A DNA stretch of 16,404 bases. Origin: an uncultured Clostridia bacterium (GTDB lineage: Bacteria; Bacillota; Clostridia; Christensenellales; Aristaeellaceae). Every line of letters starts with the position of its first letter. The first letter of the stretch is position 1. Under the pieces are notes generated by a model that was not told the DNA's origin, searched no databases, and was given only the letters and a program-made list of their open reading frames with translations. The position numbers and the translations under genes were made by a program. Positions 1 through 6,389 of this stretch are shown in pieces. The DNA is taken from the NCBI GenBank assembly GCA_947600345.1, contig CANQGC010000037.1, positions 1 through 16,404 on the forward strand, written 5' to 3'.

Positions 1-48
1 CTGCACGGGCGCCATCTGGGCGTCGGCCTCCTCGGCGGACTGGGGCGG
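1..48. repeat. Inverted copy of 436-483 at the window edge
   Basis: Bases 1-48 are the exact reverse complement of 436-483, which lie inside the zinc-ribbon gene. The match stops at base 49, where the Nif3 reading frame resumes with its family-like sequence (GHAATE). The copy therefore replaces upstream Nif3 codons. A 48-base perfect inverted duplication of coding DNA beginning at base 1 is most easily explained as a fold-back chimera or assembly artefact at a contig end. A genuine small inversion-duplication is possible but less likely. Confidence 0.85.
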
Positions 49-167
49 GGCACGCGGCGACGGAGCTTCCGGCGGTGGAATTGCTGGCGGACGGTTTACA
101 AAAGGCCGCGGATGGTGTACAATGGAAGGTGCGTATTCACGTGAGCCGCGTGGAGCTGTTTCGATAG
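48..167 (+). CDS. Nif3/DUF34-family protein, C-terminal fragment
   Basis: An open frame ends at the TAG at 165-167. Its last residues, read from the G codon at 48, start GHAATELPAVELLADGLQ. This resembles the conserved C-terminal GH..tE..v..La motif of Nif3-like dinuclear-metal proteins (YqfO/DUF34), in which the His and Glu help bind two metal ions. Only about 39 residues are visible. The upstream codons fall in the inverted copy at 1-48 and are not genuine Nif3 sequence. The neighbours fit: in many Firmicutes a Nif3 gene precedes the coiled-coil zinc-ribbon gene, which starts 16 bases after this stop. The precise function of Nif3 proteins is unsettled. Family assignment rests on a short tail, so confidence is moderate. 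Confidence 0.6.
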   Translation, partial: GHAATELPAVELLADGLQKAADGVQWKVRIHVSRVELFR

Positions 168-183
168 AATTGGAGGAAGAGAC

Positions 184-891
184 ATGCAGTTGGATAAGTT
201 GTGGCAGTTCATGCAGGTGGACATGGAGGCGGACCGCTTCGAGGCGAAGATCCGCCAGTCCGAGAAGCGCCAGAAGCTGCTCAAGCAGCGCAACTTCATA
301 CTGGATCAGCAGAACAATATGAAGAAGCTCGAGGGCGAGGTCGCCGCGATGGCGGACCGCCTGGAGGCCGTGCGCGACGAGTCCGAGCGCCTGCAGAAGC
401 AGCTGAGCGCGCTCACGGAGGAGATGGAGAAGAATCCGCCCCAGTCCGCCGAGGAGGCCGACGCCCAGATGGCGCCCGTGCAGAAGCTGATGGAGACGCT
501 CTCCCGCTACGAGCAGGAGCTCAGCAAGATGCGCAAGGACGCCGAGCTGCGCGACCGCCAGCAGCGCGACATTCGCGTCAGCGCCGCCCGCACCAAGGCG
601 GAGTACGACGCGCTCAAGGGCGATTACGACGTGGAGTTCAAGCGCGACACCGCGGAGCTCAAGAAGATGCGCGCCCGCACCGACGCCGAGGCCGCCAAGC
701 TCGACGCCAACCTGATCGAGCGCTACAGGGCCATCAAGCAGCACTGCACGCCGCCGATGGCGAAGCTCGTCAACGGCCAGTGCAGCGGATGCTTCATGTC
801 GCTGCCCAGCGCCACGCTGCTCAAGCTGAAGGACGGCAACGAGCTGATCCTCTGCGACAACTGCGGCAGGATCATCTACTGCGAGGAGTAG
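184..891 (+). CDS. Coiled-coil protein with C4-type zinc ribbon
   Basis: This 235-residue protein has a long, charged, heptad-rich N-terminal region (about residues 5-190), predicted to form an antiparallel coiled coil. A short zinc ribbon follows, with Cys200-x2-Cys203 and Cys224-x2-Cys227 separated by 20 residues. That architecture matches the bacterial C4-type zinc-ribbon family (formerly DUF164), proposed to bind nucleic acid, though its role is poorly defined. The start is supported by GGAGG at 172-176, seven bases before the ATG. It follows the Nif3 gene by 16 bases, and rnpB starts about 23 bases after its stop, so the three are probably co-transcribed. Bases 436-483 are also present inverted at 1-48. 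No signal peptide or membrane segment is seen. Confidence 0.88.
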   Translation: MQLDKLWQFMQVDMEADRFEAKIRQSEKRQKLLKQRNFILDQQNNMKKLEGEVAAMADRLEAVRDESERLQKQLSALTEEMEKNPPQSAEEADAQMAPVQKLMETLSRYEQELSKMRKDAELRDRQQRDIRVSAARTKAEYDALKGDYDVEFKRDTAELKKMRARTDAEAAKLDANLIERYRAIKQHCTPPMAKLVNGQCSGCFMSLPSATLLKLKDGNELILCDNCGRIIYCEE

Positions 892-914
892 CGGAGGCGC
901 GCATACATCGCGAA

Positions 915-1262
915 TCGTGCGAGGCTGCCAGACGATCGCAGGCGGATGCGCCTGAGGAAAGTCCGAGCACCGCAGGGCAGGATGCCGGTTAACTGCCGGT
1001 GGAGGCGACTCCAAGGAAAGTGCAACAGAGATATACCGCCCGGGGCTTCGGCCCCGAGCAAGGGTGGAAAGGTGAGGTAAGAGCTCACCAGCGGCCTGGC
1101 GACTCGTCCGCTCTGTAAACCCCATCCGGTGCAAGATTGAAAGGAAGGCGCATGTGGCGGCCCGTCACGCCTTCGGGTAATCGCTTGAGCTCCCTGGCAA
1201 CTCGGAGCCTAGACAGATGATCGTCGAATACAGAACTCGGCTTACAGGCAGGGCTCGCATTG
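915..1262 (+). ncRNA. rnpB: RNase P RNA (bacterial type A)
   Basis: This is the catalytic RNA of RNase P, which removes 5' leaders from precursor tRNAs. The universal core is visible: the 5' half of P4 with GAGGAAAGTCCGAGC at 954-968 and its 3' partner ACAGAACTCGGCTTACAGG starting at 1230. P1 pairs 917-923 with 1254-1260. P2 pairs GACGATC (931-937) with GATCGTC (1219-1225). The internal GGTAAGAG, TAAACCCCATCC and CTTCGGGTAATCG segments also match type A RNAs. The ends are set from P1 and are accurate to a few bases. The RNA starts about 23 bases after the zinc-ribbon stop codon with no clear promoter between, so it is probably transcribed with that gene or from a promoter inside it. A strong terminator follows. 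Confidence 0.95.
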
Positions 1263-1267
1263 TTCAG

Positions 1268-1298
1268 ACAAGGGGGATTTTGATCCCCCTTGTTTTTT
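1268..1298 (+). terminator. Intrinsic terminator of rnpB
   Basis: An 11-bp perfect stem, ACAAGGGGGAT (1268-1278) with ATCCCCCTTGT (1283-1293), has a 4-base loop and runs into six T residues (1293-1298). It lies a few bases after P1 of rnpB and fits a classic Rho-independent terminator. Confidence 0.92.
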
Positions 1299-1545
1299 AA
1301 CCCCCTGAGGGGGTTCCGCCTCACGGCGGCAAGGGCCGCTTGCCAGCGGCATGGACGCCTCACGGCGTGGGGTTGGGAATCCCCACTGGGGATTCCCTTC
1401 AGCGGCGGCGCTGCGCGCCGTCGCTGCTGCCTGCGGGCAGGGGCGCCTGCCGGCGGCCCAAGGAGAGTGGAAGGCGAGCTGCTCTTTGAGCAGCTCGGTC
1501 GGCCCTGGAAGGGCCGACTGCCACGGCTCAAATCGAAGATTTGAG
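1299..1545. repeat. Chain of about ten consecutive hairpins (element A, left part)
   Basis: This non-coding stretch is built almost entirely of short-loop hairpins placed end to end. Arms are: 1299-1305/1309-1315, 1316-1320/1325-1329, 1328-1333/1339-1344, 1355-1359/1364-1368, 1375-1384/1388-1397 (10 bp), 1401-1411/1415-1425 (11 bp with one G-T pair), 1427-1431/1436-1440, 1475-1484/1488-1497 (10 bp), 1498-1506/1510-1518 (9 bp) and 1527-1534/1538-1545 (8 bp). The second and fourth share the 12-base core CGCCTCACGGCG, while their closing base pair differs (C-G versus A-T). It lies between the convergent rnpB and lipoprotein genes. I see no ribosome binding site or family-like protein here. Function is unknown. 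Confidence 0.8.
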
Positions 1546-1947
1546 ACGCGGCACCGGTACGTCAAGCGTCCCCCGTTCCCTCCTTGGATTCTCCCCTCCC
1601 TCTCCTGACCAGGGCTGCGGCCCTGGACCCGGGGAGGAACCGAGCTTAGTTCAGCTGCGATACTCGCGTTTCGCGGGGACCTCGACCCCCGCGCTCGGGA
1701 GGTTTCGTTGGAGGACGGGGGCTACCGGGGATAGTTCGTGTTGCGGAGGTTGCGTTACGCCGCGGTTACGCGCCGTGGCGGCCGTGGGGCTGCGGGCTGG
1801 GGCCCGCAGCGTTGGGGAACGAAATGCGGGGGAAGGGGCGGTGTTCGCTCTTCGGTTCCCTTCGTTGCTGCGCTCGATTCCTTTTGGTTTTTGCTCCCCC
1901 GTCCCCAATACGCAGAAATCCTGCCCATGATCTACGGGCAGGATTTC
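1546..1947. repeat. Element A, right part: GC-rich spacer with further hairpins
   Basis: No convincing gene is visible. The 14-base box CCTTGGATTCTCCC at 1582-1595 recurs exactly in the other two convergent junctions (6686-6699, and 13147-13160 on the opposite strand). More hairpins follow: CCAGGGC/GCCCTGG (1609-1615/1620-1626), GCTGCGGGC/GCCCGCAGC (1789-1797/1802-1810) and GAAATCCTGCCC/GGGCAGGATTTC (1915-1926/1936-1947, 9-base loop). Between about 1690 and 1845 the plus strand is unusually G-rich. The 12-bp hairpin at 1915-1947 could help terminate the leftward lipoprotein transcript, although it lacks a good T run. Confidence 0.6.
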
Positions 1948-1984
1948 GTCGCTTCGTACTTTGCTTCTTTAGAAACGCACCGCA

Positions 1985-2021
1985 GGACTTTGGGCGGTCG
2001 GCCTTATGCCGCCCAAAGTCC
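1985..2021 (-). terminator. Probable terminator of the murC-lipoprotein operon
   Basis: A 13-bp perfect stem, GGACTTTGGGCGG (1985-1997) with CCGCCCAAAGTCC (2009-2021), has an 11-base loop and lies 43 bases past the lipoprotein stop codon. On the minus strand it is followed only by a weak T-containing stretch, so termination may be incomplete or helped by the next hairpin at 1915-1947. Confidence 0.55.
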
Positions 2022-2063
2022 GTCGCCTATGCGCGGCAGCAGATGGAAGCGGGCACTGCCCGC

Positions 2064-2939
2064 CTATTTTGGGGCGACGCTGGCGTCGGCGGTGACGGAG
2101 TCGCGCATGTAGCGGATTGTGGCTTCGAAGGAGGTGTAGTCGTCGTAGGCGCAGAGGAAGTGGAACACGTAGAGGTAGCGCTCGAAGCGGGTGATGATCG
2201 CGTAGCCCTTGATCTCCTGGGCGCCGTCGTAGGCGAGGTAGGTGGTCGATAGGGCCTCGTTGCCCATGAACTTCGTGTCCTCGTTCAGCTTCGTGCCCAC
2301 GCGGAAGGTGTCGCTGTCGTACTGCCCCATCAGCGTCTTGACGTAGTCGGCGAACTCGGAGCGCATCTCCTTCGGGCCCACGGTGTGCGGCATGCGCTTC
2401 ATCGTGACCGCAACGCGCGCGGGATACACCGTGCCGTTCTCCAGCGGCTGCACGTAGCACACGGTGTTGCGGCCCGGAATGTTGTTCCAGCCCGTCGGAT
2501 AGCTGAAGCGGAAGCCCAGGCCGTTGGCCTTGATCTCCGAATAGCGATCCACCGAAGCGTTCGGCTGGGGCGTCGGCGTGGCGAAGGGCATGTTCTCCGT
2601 GGGCTCCGGGCTGGCCATTTCCTCAAAGGCGTCCGCCGCGAGGGAACCCTCCTCCGCGGGGGCCTCGCCCGTGGCGTCGCCCGCATCCGCGTCCAGCGGC
2701 TCGTCCGCGGGAATCTCCGCGGTGGGTTCCTCCTCCGGCTCCACGTCCTCGTCCGCGGCCTCGATCACGGCGCCCTGTTCTCTCTCCAGCGCCTGGGTCA
2801 GGCCGCCGATGGCGGTGGCCTCCGGCGAGGCGCTCGCATCGGGGGCGGCCTCCTCTCCGGCGTCGTTTCTGCGGTCGCAGCCCGCCAGCGCGAGCACGCT
2901 CAGCGCCAGCAGCAGGCAGATCCATCTCTTCAAATTCAT
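2064..2939 (-). CDS. Acidic lipoprotein with PsbP-like C-terminal region
   Basis: This 291-residue protein has a lipoprotein signal peptide with lipobox LAGC, so Cys21 should be lipidated and anchored outside the membrane. Residues about 25-130 are a low-complexity tether rich in Glu, Asp, Ala and Pro. Residues about 131-285 form a compact region opening with GLGFRFSYPTGW, which resembles the start of PsbP/Mog1-like folds found in other Firmicute lipoproteins. I infer that similarity from pattern only. The start ATG overlaps the murC stop as ATGA (2936-2939), implying translational coupling, so its product may act at the cell wall. No catalytic motif is recognised, and substrate or partner is unknown. 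Confidence 0.8.
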   Translation of the reverse strand: MNLKRWICLLLALSVLALAGCDRRNDAGEEAAPDASASPEATAIGGLTQALEREQGAVIEAADEDVEPEEEPTAEIPADEPLDADAGDATGEAPAEEGSLAADAFEEMASPEPTENMPFATPTPQPNASVDRYSEIKANGLGFRFSYPTGWNNIPGRNTVCYVQPLENGTVYPARVAVTMKRMPHTVGPKEMRSEFADYVKTLMGQYDSDTFRVGTKLNEDTKFMGNEALSTTYLAYDGAQEIKGYAIITRFERYLYVFHFLCAYDDYTSFEATIRYMRDSVTADASVAPK

Positions 2940-4360
2940 CCCTCCGTATCTCCGGGGCGGGTGTCGCCGTGGGCGGCAATCTGCTCGTTGAGCAGGTCGA
3001 TGTCGCCGCAGCCGTGGCTGACCATCACGTCGCCCGGCTTCCAGTGGGCGCGCAGGTAGGCCTCCGTATCGTCAAAGCTGGGCGTGAGCACGGCGTCCAG
3101 GCCGCGCGCGCGCAGCGGAGCGATCAGCATTTCGGAATTGATGTCGCCGGGATCCACCTCGCGGGCGGCCATGATGTCCGTCACCAGCACGTGGTCGGCC
3201 AGGTCGAAGGTCTCCAGGAACTGGTCGAACAGCGTCTTCGTGCGGGAGTAGGTGTGGGGCTGGAACACGGACCAGAGCTCGCCCCGGGGCTGCTTCTCCG
3301 CGAGCTTCAGGTCGGCCAGGCGCAGCGCGTTCTTGATCTCGGCGGGGTTGTGGCCGTAGTCGGTGTAGCACTCCACGCCGTCGGTGACGCTGGTCAGCTC
3401 GAAGCGCCGGTGCGCGCCCTTGAACTCCTCCAGCGCGCGGGCGACCTTCTCCATGTCCAGGCCCTTGATGTGGCAGACGCCGATCACCGCCAGCGCGTCC
3501 AGCATGTTGACCTCGGTGGCCACGCCGATGTGGAAGTGGCCGATCCGCTCGCCGTTGAGCATCGCGTCGAACCCGGCGCGGCCGCGCGCGTCGTAGTGCA
3601 GATTCTCCGGCCGCAGGTCGTTGTCCGGGCCTAAGCCGTAGGTCATGTGGCTGCACTTCGCATTGAGGCAGACCCGGCGCGCGCGCTCGTCGTCGCCCCA
3701 GGCCACGCACCAGCCGTCCTCCGGCAGCAGCCTGGTGAAGTTCGCGAAGGCCGCCTCGATGTGCTCGATGTCGCCGAAGAAGTCCAGGTGGTCCTCGTCG
3801 ATGTTCGTGATGATCGCAACGGTGGGGTGGAAGTGCAGGAAGCTTCCGTTGAACTCGCAGGCCTCCACGATGAAGTCGCCGCTCGTGCCCCGGCGCGTGC
3901 TGCCGCCGATGAAGTCCAGCTCGCCGCCGATGTGGATCGACGGGTCGGCCCCGGCGGAGAGGAAGGCCTGGGCGAGCATGGAGGTGGTGGTGGTCTTGCC
4001 GTGGGTGCCGCTGACGGCCACCGCGAAGTCGCTGCCCTGCATCAGCTGGCCGATCAGATCGCAGCGCTCAATCTGGGGGATGCCCAGCCGCGCGGCCTCA
4101 GCGCGCTCGGGATTGGTGGCGGCGATGGCGGCCGAGTAGACGATGACGTCCGCGCCGTGAATGTTCGCCGGATCGTGGCCGATGGAGATGGGCACGCCCT
4201 TCTCCACCAGGTGGTCCGTCTTGTGGGATTGCGTCTTGTCCGATCCCGTGACGTTGTAGCCCTCCTCCCTGAGAAGCCCCGCCAGGCCGGACATGGAGCT
4301 CCCGCCGATGCCGATGAAGTGCACGCGCTTTCCCTTGTAGTCGCGAATTTCCGCCGCCAT
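2936..4360 (-). CDS. murC: UDP-N-acetylmuramate--L-alanine ligase
   Basis: MurC adds L-alanine to UDP-MurNAc using ATP, the first amino-acid step of the peptidoglycan stem peptide in the cytoplasm. The 474-residue length is normal. Seen in order: the N-terminal nucleotide-sugar-binding loop HFIGIGGSSMSG (residues 14-25), the ATP P-loop GTHGKTTTT (118-126), the NIDEDHLD motif, HRRFE, and the C-terminal DYGHNPAEI and FQPHTYSRT motifs typical of MurC. An in-frame ATG 14 codons upstream exists, but GAGAGGTG a few bases before the ATG at 4360 favours this start. The lipoprotein gene overlaps its end. murC is divergent from purR; the two genes are also close neighbours in many Clostridia. Confidence 0.96.
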   Translation of the reverse strand: MAAEIRDYKGKRVHFIGIGGSSMSGLAGLLREEGYNVTGSDKTQSHKTDHLVEKGVPISIGHDPANIHGADVIVYSAAIAATNPERAEAARLGIPQIERCDLIGQLMQGSDFAVAVSGTHGKTTTTSMLAQAFLSAGADPSIHIGGELDFIGGSTRRGTSGDFIVEACEFNGSFLHFHPTVAIITNIDEDHLDFFGDIEHIEAAFANFTRLLPEDGWCVAWGDDERARRVCLNAKCSHMTYGLGPDNDLRPENLHYDARGRAGFDAMLNGERIGHFHIGVATEVNMLDALAVIGVCHIKGLDMEKVARALEEFKGAHRRFELTSVTDGVECYTDYGHNPAEIKNALRLADLKLAEKQPRGELWSVFQPHTYSRTKTLFDQFLETFDLADHVLVTDIMAAREVDPGDINSEMLIAPLRARGLDAVLTPSFDDTEAYLRAHWKPGDVMVSHGCGDIDLLNEQIAAHGDTRPGDTEG

Positions 4361-4426
4361 AGTCAAAACACCTCTCTCAATGCTTGAAGCCGCGCAAGCC
4401 ATAAATATCAGATTAAATCATCTTAT

Positions 4427-4455
4427 ATTATAAAGCAAAACCGGCCCTGCTGCAA
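4427..4455 (-). promoter_or_regulatory. Sigma-A promoter of murC
   Basis: On the minus strand, TTGCAG (4455-4450) is separated by 17 bases from a perfect TATAAT (4432-4427). The -10 lies about 67 bases before the chosen murC start, in an AT-rich divergent intergenic region. Confidence 0.6.
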
Positions 4456-4527
4456 GTGCGGTGCAGCATTATGCGTTAAAACTTCGCAAAGAAGATTAAA
4501 ACCTCGCGATTCCCGATCAAAGCTAAC

Positions 4528-4543
4528 AATTCCGAATTATAAT
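4528..4543 (+). promoter_or_regulatory. purR -10 region overlapped by a candidate PurBox
   Basis: AATTCCGAATTAT at 4528-4540 matches 12 of 13 positions of the Bacillus PurBox (AWWWCCGAACWWT). It overlaps a TATAAT at 4538-4543, 45 bases before the purR start. A weaker inverted CGAA core (TTCG at 4564-4567) lies downstream. The -35 region is poor. Binding by PurR to its own promoter, released by PRPP, would fit the family. The spacing between the two cores is somewhat larger than in the classic arrangement, so the second box is doubtful. Confidence 0.5.
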
Positions 4544-4588
4544 TGAAAAATACCACACGAACATTCGTAAAAAGGAGTGCAGAGCGCG

Positions 4589-5410
4589 ATGGAGAAGATC
4601 AAGCGCAGCGAGCGATTGGGCGCAATGGCCCGCATACTGACCGAGTCCCCGAATCGCATACACACACTGGGGGAGTTCTGCGAGCTCTTTGGCGCCGCGA
4701 AGTCCACCGTCAGCGAGGATATCGACCTCATCGACCACTCCTTCGCGCAATTCGATCTGGGGTGCGTGGAGACGCTCGCGGGCGCGGCGGGCGGCGTGCG
4801 CTACCGCCCGGTGCCGAGCCCGGCGCGGGTGAAGCGCGTGCTCTCGGAGCTCTCCGAGCGCCTGCAGGAGCCGGGCCGCATGCTGCCGGGCGGCTTCCTC
4901 TACACCTCGGACGTGACCAGCGACGCGCGCACGGCGCAGGCGCTGGGGGAGATCCTGGCCGCGGCATACTATGAGAAGCAGCCCGACCTGGTGCTCACCA
5001 TGGAGACCAAGGGCATCCCCATCGCGCTGATGACGGCCCGGGCGCTGGACGTGCCGCTGGTGATCGCCCGCAGGGACAGCCGCGCCTACGAGGGCTCCGC
5101 CGTGAAGATCAACTACATCGCCGGCGGCGGCAACGAGCGCATCGAGACGATGGCGCTGGCGCGGCGCGCGGTGAAGGCCGGTCAGCGCGCGCTGATCGTG
5201 GACGACTTCATGAAGGGCGGCGGCACGCTGCAGGGCATGGTGGACATGATGCGCGAATTCCAGGCTGAGGTGGTGGGCGTCTGCGTGATGATTTCCACCG
5301 CGCAGCCGGAGGAGAAGCGCGTGCAGGGCGCGCGTTCGCTGCTGGTGCTCGACGGCTTCGACCGCGCCAACGGCCGGGCCAACGTGCGCCCGGCGGAGGA
5401 GTACCGCTGA
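4589..5410 (+). CDS. purR: Purine biosynthesis repressor PurR, Gram-positive type
   Basis: PurR represses purine synthesis and salvage genes by binding PurBoxes and senses PRPP, which releases it from DNA. The 273-residue protein has an N-terminal winged-helix region (about 1-75) with GAAKSTVSEDIDLI, then a phosphoribosyltransferase-like domain. The PRPP-binding loop ALIVDDFMKGGGTLQGM sits at 201-217, and LPGGFLYTSD and TKGIPIAL also align with the Bacillus protein from memory. The ATG at 4589 follows AAAAAGGAG by 11 bases. A GTG four codons earlier overlaps the ribosome binding site and is unlikely. It is divergent from murC. The spoVG and glmU genes that often follow purR in Firmicutes are absent here. 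Confidence 0.94.
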   Translation: MEKIKRSERLGAMARILTESPNRIHTLGEFCELFGAAKSTVSEDIDLIDHSFAQFDLGCVETLAGAAGGVRYRPVPSPARVKRVLSELSERLQEPGRMLPGGFLYTSDVTSDARTAQALGEILAAAYYEKQPDLVLTMETKGIPIALMTARALDVPLVIARRDSRAYEGSAVKINYIAGGGNERIETMALARRAVKAGQRALIVDDFMKGGGTLQGMVDMMREFQAEVVGVCVMISTAQPEEKRVQGARSLLVLDGFDRANGRANVRPAEEYR

Positions 5411-5613
5411 TGCGCGCTCCCCGCCGGCGCGCCGCGCGGCATCCGAAACCTCCGCGCCCGGCCCTCGGCGAACCTGGAAGGATCGCGTGAAGAACGTTCG
5501 ACCGCTCCGCGACGGTTGGGGGGCTTTTTCGCGTAAAATGGGGAAATAACGCTAAAGTTAAACGATTCATCGAAATTTATGCGGTTAAATTTAAGTAGTA
5601 TACAGAATTCGGC
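5411..5613. other. Intergenic stretch after purR
   Basis: The first 110 bases are very GC-rich with only weak, short palindromes. A run of Gs then Ts at about 5516-5530 suggests an end of transcription, but I cannot build a good stem before it. From about 5535 the sequence becomes AT-rich, leading to the promoter at 5614. No gene is supported. Confidence 0.4.
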
Positions 5614-5661
5614 TTGACACACACCGCCGCTTCCCGTAAGATGACATGTAGAGTGGTCTAC
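5614..5661 (+). promoter_or_regulatory. Sigma-A promoter with palindromic operator candidate
   Basis: A perfect TTGACA (5614-5619), a 17-base spacer and TAAGAT (5637-5642) form a good sigma-A promoter for the CbiC-like gene. Immediately after the -10, across the expected start site, lies the perfect palindrome GTAGA-GTGG-TCTAC (5648-5661). A repressor bound there would block initiation. The cognate regulator is unknown, and the sequence is not a PurBox. I found no cobalamin riboswitch in the short leader. Confidence 0.7.
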
Positions 5662-5699
5662 TAGGATCACAGAGGCAGTAAAGCTAAGGAGTGTAAGAT

Positions 5700-6308
5700 T
5701 TGATCAGAAGAGCGCAGGGGGAGGGGAACCGACACGGCGGCGGGATGCCCTACATGACCCAGGAGATGTCTGCGATCCTCGCTGAAATCGAGCGAGAGAC
5801 CGGCGATCCATCGCTTTCACAGAGCATCTACTTCAGCCCCACCGCGATCACGCACATCAAGCGCCTGATCGAGATGGGCGGTACCATTGTGACCGACACC
5901 ACGCTGGTGGAGAGCGGCATCGAGGCGGAGCTCATGGGCTCCCACGGTGCCTCGATCGCCTGCTTTATCGACGATCCGCAGGTGATCGCGCTGGCGAGCC
6001 AACGGCGCATCACCCGGGCAGAGATCGCGGTGGACTACGGCCTGGCGCTGAGCGGCCCGAAGCTGATGGTGGTGGGCAGCGCGCCCGCGGCCATCAACCG
6101 CATGGTGCGCCGCAGGCAGCACGAGCCCATGAGCGACGTCTGCGTGCTGGCGGCGTCCACGGGCTTCGCGAGCGTCGTGCAGCTCAAGGAGCGGCTGATC
6201 GACAGCGACCTGACCTCCATCGTGGTCCGCGGCAAGAAGGGCGGCGTGCCGGTGACGATCACCATACTCAACGCCATCCTCCGGGAGATCGCCAAGAGCG
6301 CGAAGTGA
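5700..6308 (+). CDS. Divergent CbiC/CobH-like (precorrin-8X methylmutase family) protein
   Basis: This 202-residue protein matches the length and motif order of precorrin-8X methylmutase, which moves a methyl group from C-11 to C-12 during cobalamin synthesis: FSPTAI (45-50), GTIVTDTTLVESGI (61-74), VVGSAPAAI (124-132), TGFASV (154-159) and RGKKGG (177-182) ending in LNAIL. Several positions usually conserved differ. The family IHATGD becomes ERETGD, placing Arg32 where the catalytic His is expected; GNAPTA becomes GSAPAA and VGFV becomes TGFA. No other cobalamin gene is nearby. The TTG start at 5700 is supported by AAGGAG at 5686-5691. It may be a paralogue with another role; family membership is fairly sure, activity is not. 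Confidence 0.75.
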   Translation: MIRRAQGEGNRHGGGMPYMTQEMSAILAEIERETGDPSLSQSIYFSPTAITHIKRLIEMGGTIVTDTTLVESGIEAELMGSHGASIACFIDDPQVIALASQRRITRAEIAVDYGLALSGPKLMVVGSAPAAINRMVRRRQHEPMSDVCVLAASTGFASVVQLKERLIDSDLTSIVVRGKKGGVPVTITILNAILREIAKSAK

Positions 6309-6327
6309 AGCAAAAATCGAAACGATG

Positions 6328-6353
6328 AGCCCCGGCGCATGTGCGCCGGGGCT
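6328..6353 (+). terminator. Terminator hairpin of the CbiC-like gene
   Basis: A 12-bp perfect GC-rich stem (6328-6339/6342-6353) with a 2-base loop lies 19 bases after the stop codon. It is followed by TTAGCTTTGC, a weak T tract. It probably terminates the gene and marks the left border of the hairpin-rich element. Confidence 0.75.
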
Positions 6354-6389
6354 TTAGCTTTGCTGAGATGGGTGGAGTATTCCGACCTT

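Noticed and set aside
1299..1545. CRISPR array
   Set aside because: The repeats are palindromes of different sequence and length placed back to back, with no constant repeat and spacer pattern and no cas genes.
1085..1565. Minus-strand open frames across rnpB and the hairpin chain
   Set aside because: They overlap the RNase P RNA and its terminator and show no family resemblance.
1786..1817. Possible G-quadruplex (four G runs on the plus strand)
   Set aside because: One run is tied up in a 9-bp perfect hairpin and one loop is 11 bases, so a hairpin is the simpler structure.
4361..4402. Fourteen-codon N-terminal extension of murC
   Set aside because: A good ribosome binding site lies inside this stretch directly before the ATG at 4360, and MurC proteins normally begin near the Rossmann loop.
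5500..5530. Intrinsic terminator after purR
   Set aside because: There is a G run followed by Ts, but only a 4-bp stem can be drawn before it.
5643..5699. Cobalamin riboswitch before the CbiC-like gene
   Set aside because: The leader is only about 50 bases and lacks the B12-box sequence and space for the aptamer.
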